In this document: piece by piece, positions 7,164-12,294 of the stretch
Numbering within the stretch: position 1 is the first letter of the stretch
Layout: each line of letters opens with the position of its first letter
Source of the DNA: Methylobacter sp.
Lineage (GTDB): Bacteria > Pseudomonadota > Gammaproteobacteria > Methylococcales > Methylomonadaceae
Reading direction: 5' to 3'
Length of the DNA: 12,294 nucleotides
Assembly (NCBI GenBank): GCA_003158415.1
Contig: PMJA01000307.1
Coordinates: 1 to 12,294 of the forward strand
The notes under the pieces: model-generated
Told to the model about the DNA's origin: nothing
The model's input: the letters and a program-made list of their open reading frames with translations, nothing else
Databases searched by the model: none
Position numbers and translations under genes: made by a program

Positions 7164-7405
7164 TCTTCATGGCCAAAAAGCCGCTCTATTTCCTTAGCGC
7201 CAATGCTGTCGAAATCATCGGGAACGGTGATCTGCCCCGTCATGAAACCTAGCCTTCGGATTTGTCCAGGCGATGGGGCGTCCAGCCGAGTCACCTTGAC
7301 CAGCGGTTTCCCCGCTTTGGCGATGATGAAAGACTCACCCTTTACCGCCTGATCTATCAACCGGGACAATTGGATTTTGGCTTCGTGGATATTGACTGTC
7401 TGCAT
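7160..7405 (-). CDS. Phd/YefM-family antitoxin
   Basis: This 81-residue protein starts with the typical antitoxin N terminus MQTVNIHEAKIQLSRLID, followed by GESFIIAKAGKPLVKV, the DNA-binding Phd/YefM fold. Its C-terminal part, RRLGFMTGQITVPDDFD then EIERLFG, would wrap and block the toxin active site. I place the start at the ATG at 7405. An in-frame ATG four codons earlier (7417) is possible, but the family normally begins at MxTVNIHEAK. Antitoxins of this class bind their own promoter with the toxin and repress the operon. Paired inverted motifs upstream may be the operator. Confidence 0.92.
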   Translation of the reverse strand: MQTVNIHEAKIQLSRLIDQAVKGESFIIAKAGKPLVKVTRLDAPSPGQIRRLGFMTGQITVPDDFDSIGAKEIERLFGHEE

Positions 7406-7427
7406 GATAAATCTCATTGAGTTAAGT

Positions 7428-7498
7428 CCAGTTGGTTCAGTCTATCATACCTAATATAGAAGATCAGGAAGTCTGAATTTTTACAACTGGGATGATAG
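7428..7498. promoter_or_regulatory. Candidate operator/promoter region of the toxin-antitoxin operon
   Basis: Two 7-bp inverted pairs interlock upstream of the antitoxin: CCAGTTG (7428-7434) with CAACTGG (7484-7490), and CTATCAT (7442-7448) with ATGATAG (7492-7498). A minus-strand TATGAT lies at 7444-7449 and could be the -10 box, so repressor bound there would block transcription. The pairing may be chance; promoter boxes are weak. Confidence 0.3.
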
Positions 7499-7530
7499 GT
7501 TCAAGATATTCGCTCCCCGTCATCATCCGA

Positions 7531-9315
7531 TTACTGCCCCCGCTGCCCATATTGATATTTAAATTTACGTTTTAACAAACCGGCCGGATCATCGGGGATA
7601 CGTTTCAGCCATTGCTCATTGGCTTGTTGCTGTTCGTCGGTGGGCTGGGCGGATTCAGCCGCCGGCTTGGGCGGCTCTTTGGCGTCGGCTTTTTTCTGCT
7701 CGGCTGGGTGCTCAGCCTTGTCGGCTTCCGGTTTTTTTTCCGGTTCTTTATTGTCGGGAGTAGCCTGTTCATCGGCGGGTTGCTGCTGGGATTTCTTTTC
7801 TTCGGACTGCTCAGACTTTTGTTCGTTGGCTTTTTGCTCTTCAGATTTTTCTGATTTGTCGCCGTTCTTTTTTTGCTGATCATCCTTGTCGGACGGTTGC
7901 TGTTGATCGTTTTTTTGCTGATCCTCTTTTTTTTGTTCCTGCTTTTGTTTTTCCAGCGCTTTTTCTACCAGCTCTTTATTGTATTTGGCATCATTGTCGT
8001 CAGGATTGAGGGCCAGCGCTTTTTCATAGGCTTTTATAGCGGGTTCCAACTGGCCCGATTTTGCCAGGGCATTGCCCTGATTGTAAAAAACAGTGGCGTT
8101 TTTCTCGTCCTGCTTGGGAACGAGGTTCTCCAGCGCTTTATTGTATGCGCCCGCTTTGTAGTTCGCCGCCGCTTTCCAGCTAGGATTTTCAAATAATTTT
8201 GCCGCCTGCTCAAATTGATTATTTTTATAAGCCTGCTCCGCCTGTTGATCCTTGTTTTGCCATAAATCCTGCCACTCAAAAGCATAACTGTTTTTAGGCA
8301 GCGGCAATAACAGCACTAAGGCGACACATAACAGGCCTTTTCTAAAGCTTAAGGCCGCCAGCGGCAACACCAGCAATAACAGCCACGGGCCTTTATCTTC
8401 CCACTGATCCAGCAGTAAGTTTTTGTTTTCCTTGCCCTGCTGTTGTTCCGGCTTGTCTACAACTGACAGCAATGCTTGGATGTCGGCATCATTAGCTGTG
8501 ATGGTTTGATAAACACCGTTGCCTAGTCGGGCCAGTTTTGCCAAATCACCGGCGTTTAATTTGGGGATAACGATAGAGCCTTGCCCGTCTTTCAAAAAGC
8601 CGCCTTCGGGCACAGCCACCGGCGCGCCGTCGGCGGTGCCCACGCCCAGTATTGACAGACTGTAATTGCCCAGCGCCTTTATTGCCGACTGCGTTTTATC
8701 GGCATCGACGCTATCGGTTACTAGTAATATTTGGCCATTTTGCAGCCCTGCCTGTTTAAACAAATCGACGGCTTTTTCCAGCACAATTCCGGCATTGTTG
8801 CCCTCGCTGGGCATGATGTCGGTAGTGAGCGCGGTTAACTGGCTGTCTATGGTTTCGGTATCATCGGTCAGGGGGGTGACGGTGAAGGCATCGCCGGAAT
8901 ATACCAGCAATGCGGTCTGGCCGTCTTTGCGCTGCTTTAAAATATCGGCAATTTTGTAGCGGGCGCGTATTAAGCGGCTGGGTTTAATATCGGTGGCATC
9001 CATAGATCGCGACAAATCCAGCGCAATGACCAGCGCCGATTCATTTCGAAATACCGGTGACGGTACGCGTTGCCAAGTGGGGCCCGCCAGCGCAACAATG
9101 GCTAAAAAGGCGGCCATAGCGCCGACAGTTAACGGCCCGCGACTTTTATTAACCGCCTTTTCCTGCAATAAATAGGGCAATAACTCTGCATCGCACACCG
9201 CTGACCAGTTGCCGTGGCTGAGTTTGTTCCTTAGCATTAAGCCGACGATCACAATAGTGGGAAGCATAGCCAGCAACCAGTAAGGCCTGATGAAGTGAAA
9301 TTCAGCCGGAATCAT
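7531..9315 (-). CDS. BatB/BatC-like VWA-TPR membrane protein
   Basis: This 594-residue protein joins a BatB-like VWA domain to a BatC-like TPR domain, a common fusion in gammaproteobacteria. Two N-terminal membrane helices lie at about 11-28 and 63-78. The VWA MIDAS motif is DLSRS (Asp100, Ser102, Ser104), with TPLTDD and LLVTDSVDAD completing the metal site. A third hydrophobic region spans about 312-343. A clear TPR is at about 405-440 (FYNQGNALAKSGQLEPAIKA). Residues about 457-565 are a Lys/Gln/Glu/Pro-rich low-complexity linker. The end has the conserved WLKRIPDDPAGLLKRKF motif. The start overlaps the BatA-like gene by 4 bp and has a GTGAGG ribosome-binding site. It probably acts in the inner membrane or periplasm with MoxR; the substrate is unknown. 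It is the last gene of the operon, and no BatD follows. Confidence 0.93.
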   Translation of the reverse strand: MIPAEFHFIRPYWLLAMLPTIVIVGLMLRNKLSHGNWSAVCDAELLPYLLQEKAVNKSRGPLTVGAMAAFLAIVALAGPTWQRVPSPVFRNESALVIALDLSRSMDATDIKPSRLIRARYKIADILKQRKDGQTALLVYSGDAFTVTPLTDDTETIDSQLTALTTDIMPSEGNNAGIVLEKAVDLFKQAGLQNGQILLVTDSVDADKTQSAIKALGNYSLSILGVGTADGAPVAVPEGGFLKDGQGSIVIPKLNAGDLAKLARLGNGVYQTITANDADIQALLSVVDKPEQQQGKENKNLLLDQWEDKGPWLLLLVLPLAALSFRKGLLCVALVLLLPLPKNSYAFEWQDLWQNKDQQAEQAYKNNQFEQAAKLFENPSWKAAANYKAGAYNKALENLVPKQDEKNATVFYNQGNALAKSGQLEPAIKAYEKALALNPDDNDAKYNKELVEKALEKQKQEQKKEDQQKNDQQQPSDKDDQQKKNGDKSEKSEEQKANEQKSEQSEEKKSQQQPADEQATPDNKEPEKKPEADKAEHPAEQKKADAKEPPKPAAESAQPTDEQQQANEQWLKRIPDDPAGLLKRKFKYQYGQRGQ

Positions 9316-10292
9316 GACAACCTCACGCGTGATAAGCTGATAAAGCCAACCAGACCCAGCGCTAGCGACAATGGCCAGAAATACAATTCACTACGCGGCC
9401 TGAAGTATTGTTTGTCTTTTTCCACGGGTTCAAGTTTGTCCAATAACAGATAGATATAACTGAGTTCATCGGCATTTCTGGCTCGAAAATAACGGCCGCC
9501 GGTGCTTTCAGCAATCTTGACCAGGGTGTTTTCATCCAGATCCCGCGACGGATTGACTTTGCGGTTGCCGAAAAAACTGCGCACGATCATTTCATCTGCA
9601 CCTACGCCGATGGTATATATTTTTAAATGGTTGGCTGCGGCCAGTTCAGCCGCCTTTAACGGTGAAATTTCGCCGGCGGTATTGGCGCCATCGGTTAACA
9701 GAATCAAAACTCGGCTGTTGGCGGGCTGGTTTTTAAGCCGTTTAACCGCCAAACCGATGGCATCGCCTATGGCGGTATTTTCGCCGGCCAGTCCGATAGC
9801 GGATTCATTCAACAAGGTCAGCACGGTTTTTCTGTCGAATGTCAACGGAGTTTGCAGATAAGCCTGGGTGCCGAATAATATCAAACCGATCCGGTCGCCG
9901 ACACGACGGTTAATAAAATCACCGGCCACCCATTTGATTGCCGTCAGCCGATCCACGGGTTTTTTATTGATGAAAAAATCTCGTTCTTCCATACTGGCGG
10001 ATAAATCCACGGCCAGCATTAAATCCCTGCCGCTGACCGCTTGTTCAATCGGCTCTCCCAGCCATTGCGGCCGGGTACAGGCGATAACCAATAAAAACCA
10101 GGCGATAGCCGCCAATAATAACGGCCATTGTTGGGTTTGGGAAACAACCGGCGTTTGACCGATGGAAAAATCATCCAGAAACGGGACTTTTAATGCGGCC
10201 TGTTCCACCGGGTTTTGGGCGGGCAGCAGCCAGCGTATCAACAAAGGCAAAGGTAGGGCAGTTAACAGCCAGGGCCATTCAAAATGAATCAT
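9312..10292 (-). CDS. BatA-like VWA membrane protein
   Basis: This 326-residue protein has the BatA layout. There is an N-terminal hydrophobic segment (about 8-24), a second helix at about 57-72, a VWA domain and a C-terminal helix (about 305-322). The MIDAS metal site is DLSAS (Asp96, Ser98, Ser100), with LQTPLTFD and LLTDGANTAG providing the other ligands. The motif GLILFGTQAYLQTPLTFDR is characteristic. It is expected to sit in the inner membrane with the VWA domain in the periplasm or cytoplasm and to work with the MoxR ATPase as an assembly or chaperone module. It starts inside the DUF4381 stop (ATGA) and its own stop overlaps the next gene likewise, so the three are translationally coupled. 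The gene appears complete. Confidence 0.94.
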   Translation of the reverse strand: MIHFEWPWLLTALPLPLLIRWLLPAQNPVEQAALKVPFLDDFSIGQTPVVSQTQQWPLLLAAIAWFLLVIACTRPQWLGEPIEQAVSGRDLMLAVDLSASMEERDFFINKKPVDRLTAIKWVAGDFINRRVGDRIGLILFGTQAYLQTPLTFDRKTVLTLLNESAIGLAGENTAIGDAIGLAVKRLKNQPANSRVLILLTDGANTAGEISPLKAAELAAANHLKIYTIGVGADEMIVRSFFGNRKVNPSRDLDENTLVKIAESTGGRYFRARNADELSYIYLLLDKLEPVEKDKQYFRPRSELYFWPLSLALGLVGFISLSRVRLS

Positions 10293-10780
10293 GATTTTTG
10301 TTTGCTTTTGGCGGGTTTGGTTTGGGCTTTAAGCCAGTCTTCGCACAGGCTGATGAGTTGGGTGATTTCTTGATCGTCAGGTGCGGTGTTGCGATAAGGC
10401 GCGGTTGCCAATAATTGACCGCCGCCTTCGGCAAACGGCGCGCCGCTTAGCGATTGGTCGAGAAACGCCAGCCATGACCGGCCCGTTAAGCTCGCAACTT
10501 CAGTTCTCGGATTAACACTAATGGCGACGCGGCGCAGCAGCATGGAAAGCTCGCGCAGTTTCCGGGCGTTGTCCAGTTCAGGATTCAGTTTGATAGCCGC
10601 CAGATTTTTTTTAGCGGTATTAATGGCGGTTTTGCGTGTCAGGCGTTTGTATATCCAATACACAATCGCGATGAGCGCGGGAATCAAGACCGCCAGCAGC
10701 CACCAGCCGATAGCCGGAGGCCACCAGCCGATGGCGTCGGGCAGATGTATATCTTTAAGAGGAAGTTCTGTGGGTTGCAT
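10289..10780 (-). CDS. DUF4381 family membrane protein
   Basis: This small protein of 163 residues has one membrane helix (about 24-45) preceded by LPLKDIHLPDAIGWWPPAIG, the hallmark N terminus of DUF4381. The C-terminal half is soluble, with SLTGRSWLAFLDQSL as another family motif. The function is unknown; it is regularly found in MoxR-VWA operons, so it is probably part of the same membrane complex. I choose the ATG at 10780; an in-frame TTG at 10792 is possible but lies right after a stop, and neither has a good ribosome-binding site. Its stop overlaps the BatA-like start by 4 bp. Unlike the other genes of the operon it does not overlap its upstream neighbour but follows a 170-bp gap. Confidence 0.9.
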   Translation of the reverse strand: MQPTELPLKDIHLPDAIGWWPPAIGWWLLAVLIPALIAIVYWIYKRLTRKTAINTAKKNLAAIKLNPELDNARKLRELSMLLRRVAISVNPRTEVASLTGRSWLAFLDQSLSGAPFAEGGGQLLATAPYRNTAPDDQEITQLISLCEDWLKAQTKPAKSKQKS

Positions 10781-10962
10781 TTTTTTAATCAATTAATGAC
10801 GACGGTTGTGGGAATAAATTAGGCAACTCATACAAAATAATGCTTTTACCTTGTTTAAATCTCCCCTCACCCTACCCTCTCCCGCTGGAGAGGGGATGTT
10901 GGGCTTCGCGCTGAATAGTTACAAAGTTAATTTGTGAGTCTGTGGCGCTTGTGTTTTGCATG
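10781..10962. other. Gap inside the bat-type operon
   Basis: The spacer between DUF58 and DUF4381 is the only non-overlapping junction in the operon. It holds one palindromic repeat and a T/A-rich stretch next to DUF4381. I see no ORF and no clear promoter, although an internal promoter for the downstream three genes is possible. Confidence 0.5.
10861..10896. repeat. Short palindromic repeat, CCCTCTCC type
   Basis: CCCTCTCC (10875-10882) pairs with GGAGAGGG (10887-10894) around a 4-nt loop. TCCCCTC (10862-10868) is also complementary to GAGGGGA (10890-10896), giving two alternative folds. Sequences of this type (CTCACCCTA then CCTCTCCC) recur between genes in many proteobacteria. Confidence 0.65.
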
Positions 10963-11865
10963 TCATCTTAAACATTGCAAAGGATCTTCCATAGTGCTGC
11001 ATTGTATGAACGCCAGCCCTCTTTTTTTAGCCAATAATTCCAGTCGTTGCAGGCGCTCGGCAAAGCGTTGATGATAGGCCGATAGCCGCTTTTGATCGCC
11101 GGTATCCATGACCACATCGCGTATCTCATCGGTAAAACGATAGCGGCCTTTAACGGGCAAATGGCTTTCCAACGGATCGTAGATAAAAATCAACACCACC
11201 TCGCAATGCCGGGACAGTTTGGCAATATGTGTTTCAGCTTGATCGTTGATGCCGCGAAAATCGCTGATGATATAAACCAGACTGCCGGGACGCGCATGTT
11301 GGTTGAGCCTTGCCAATACCTGATCCAGAGTAAAGGCTTGGCCTGTCGGCTTGTGGGATTCAACCAGCGCATTTAAAAACCGTAGCACCGCATGCCGACC
11401 GTTTTGCGGCTTTAATTCACGGCACTCCTGTTCGGAAAACAGTTGTCCGCCTATCCGGTCGCCATGATATTCGGCGGCCCAAGCCAATAATCCGGCCAGT
11501 TTTGCCGCCAACACCGACTTGAATACGCCGCGTGTTGCAAAGCGCATGGTCAGGCGGTCATCCACGGAAATAAACACCGGCCTTTCGCGTTCTTCCCTGA
11601 ACACTTTGGTATGGGGTTTTCCGGTACGCGCCGTGACGCGCCAGTCGATAGTGCGTATATCGTCGCCCGGTTGATATAAGCGGGTTTCGTCAAACTCCAT
11701 GCCGCGGCCTTTAAAGCGCGACACGTAACCGCCGCTTTGTAGTGCGCGGTTACGGCTGTGCTGCAAGTCCAGGCGGCCGGCCGGTTTTGCCAAATCAATC
11801 AGCGTTTTTAACGATACCGAAACCAGTTCTTTAGTGGGGTCGGCCTGTTTACTGAATAACATCAA
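10963..11865 (-). CDS. DUF58 domain protein of the MoxR operon
   Basis: This 300-residue cytoplasmic protein carries the DUF58 signature at residues 53-81: GRGMEFDETRLYQPGDDIRT followed by IDWRVTART. HTKVFREERERPVFISVD (85-102) and SLVYIISDFRG further on follow, consistent with a VWA-like fold. It lacks the N-terminal membrane helices of longer DUF58 proteins, which is usual for the short version next to MoxR. The role is not known at the reaction level; DUF58 proteins almost always accompany MoxR ATPases and probably act as their adaptors. The ATG at 11865 overlaps the MoxR stop (ATGA). The gene is complete. Confidence 0.93.
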   Translation of the reverse strand: MMLFSKQADPTKELVSVSLKTLIDLAKPAGRLDLQHSRNRALQSGGYVSRFKGRGMEFDETRLYQPGDDIRTIDWRVTARTGKPHTKVFREERERPVFISVDDRLTMRFATRGVFKSVLAAKLAGLLAWAAEYHGDRIGGQLFSEQECRELKPQNGRHAVLRFLNALVESHKPTGQAFTLDQVLARLNQHARPGSLVYIISDFRGINDQAETHIAKLSRHCEVVLIFIYDPLESHLPVKGRYRFTDEIRDVVMDTGDQKRLSAYHQRFAERLQRLELLAKKRGLAFIQCSTMEDPLQCLR

Positions 11866-12294
11866 GGTACGGCAATCCTGGCAATGAGTTCTTTAATAAA
11901 GTGATCGGTAGTAATGCCTTCCGCTTCGGCTTCATAAGACAAAATCAGGCGGTGGCGTAAGACATCAAAAGCCATGTCCTGTATATCTTCGGGGCCTACA
12001 AAGTCCCGTTGCGACAACCAGGCTTTGGCCCGCGAACAGCGATCCAAAGCTATGCTGGCCCTAGGGCTGGCTCCGTATTGCAGCCATGAGGCTAAATCCG
12101 ATCCATAAGCCGCCGGATTGCGCGTTGCGAGTATGATTTGCAGTAAATAATCTTCCAGGCTTTCCGCCATGTAAATATCCAGCACCTGATTACGCGCATC
12201 GAACAAGGTGCTTTGGCTGATCGGTACAAATTTATCGCTGATTTTTAACGATTCCGAACGCGCTTCCGATCTGGCCAGATGCAGTATGCTTTTT
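11862..12294 (-). CDS. MoxR-family AAA+ ATPase, C-terminal part (cut by window edge)
   Basis: The reading frame is open to the right edge of the window, so only the last 143 or so residues are present; the Walker motifs would be outside. What is visible fits the MoxR lid and C terminus: LFDARNQVLDIYMAESLEDY, ILATRNP, then the sensor-2 region YGASPRASIALDRCSRAKA with its Arg, and FVGPEDIQDMAFDVLRHRL followed by the final helix. MoxR ATPases help fold or activate partner complexes, often by metal insertion or remodelling. It is the first gene seen of the operon and its stop overlaps DUF58. The truncation is due to the window, not a mutation. Confidence 0.95.
   Translation of the reverse strand, partial: KSILHLARSEARSESLKISDKFVPISQSTLFDARNQVLDIYMAESLEDYLLQIILATRNPAAYGSDLASWLQYGASPRASIALDRCSRAKAWLSQRDFVGPEDIQDMAFDVLRHRLILSYEAEAEGITTDHFIKELIARIAVP

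Noticed and set aside
7612..8196. Hydrophobic plus-strand ORFs rich in Leu, Phe and Gly
   Set aside because: They are antisense to the Lys/Gln/Glu-rich linker of the VWA-TPR protein; the codons for those residues read as Phe, Leu and Ser on the other strand. No ribosome-binding site or family match.
11862..12294. Truncated moxR as a pseudogene
   Set aside because: The frame is open to the window edge and the visible part is well conserved; the missing N terminus is simply outside.
7531..12294. Operon dedicated to methanol dehydrogenase maturation
   Set aside because: MoxR, DUF58 and VWA genes also occur in mxa clusters, but no mxa structural or cytochrome genes are present and the BatA/BatB-C order points to the general Bat-type operon.

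Overview
The window looks like a gammaproteobacterial chromosome segment. A methanotroph-type member of the Methylococcales is plausible but not proven. The hints are a small exosortase-associated protein (TIGR04073-like), a standard Tex protein, a MoxR/DUF58/DUF4381/VWA/VWA-TPR operon, and many short palindromic intergenic repeats. There are no rRNA, tRNA, transposase or CRISPR features. Nearly all genes lie on the minus strand; the only plus-strand gene is the YkgJ-like cysteine-cluster protein.

Layout, left to right. (1) 186-2954: tex, followed 33 bp downstream by a secreted TIGR04073-type protein, probably one transcript. (2) 3151-5009: a tight two-gene unit, an AAA15 ATPase (RloA/AbiLi-like) followed 2 bp later by an RloB/AbiLii-like Toprim-type protein. 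This is a recognisable candidate phage-defence pair. (3) 5225-5737: the YkgJ-family protein, whose last codons and stop lie inside an 87-bp MITE-like palindromic element. (4) 5849-6490: a small AT-rich gene with a caspase-type His-Gly / Gly-Ser-Cys dyad, the least ordinary gene here. (5) 6491-6776: intergenic DNA packed with several unrelated palindromes. (6) 6777-7405: a Phd/YefM antitoxin and VapC-type PIN toxin. (7) 7531-12294: a five-gene operon read right to left: MoxR ATPase (cut by the window edge), DUF58, DUF4381, BatA-like VWA, and a BatB/BatC-like VWA-TPR fusion.

How they fit together. The Bat-type operon probably builds an envelope-associated chaperone or metal-insertion machine, in which a MoxR AAA+ ATPase works with membrane VWA proteins. 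All its junctions are 4-bp ATGA overlaps except DUF58/DUF4381, where a 170-bp gap carries a repeat. BatD, which often ends such operons, is not next; the toxin-antitoxin pair sits there instead. Between the two housekeeping blocks (tex and bat) lies a small accessory patch (RloAB, caspase-like gene, VapBC) that resembles a mini defence island. RloAB is a known type of system. The stand-alone caspase-like protein is the best candidate for something little described, but its strand, spacing and the intervening ykgJ gene do not support a single operon with RloAB.
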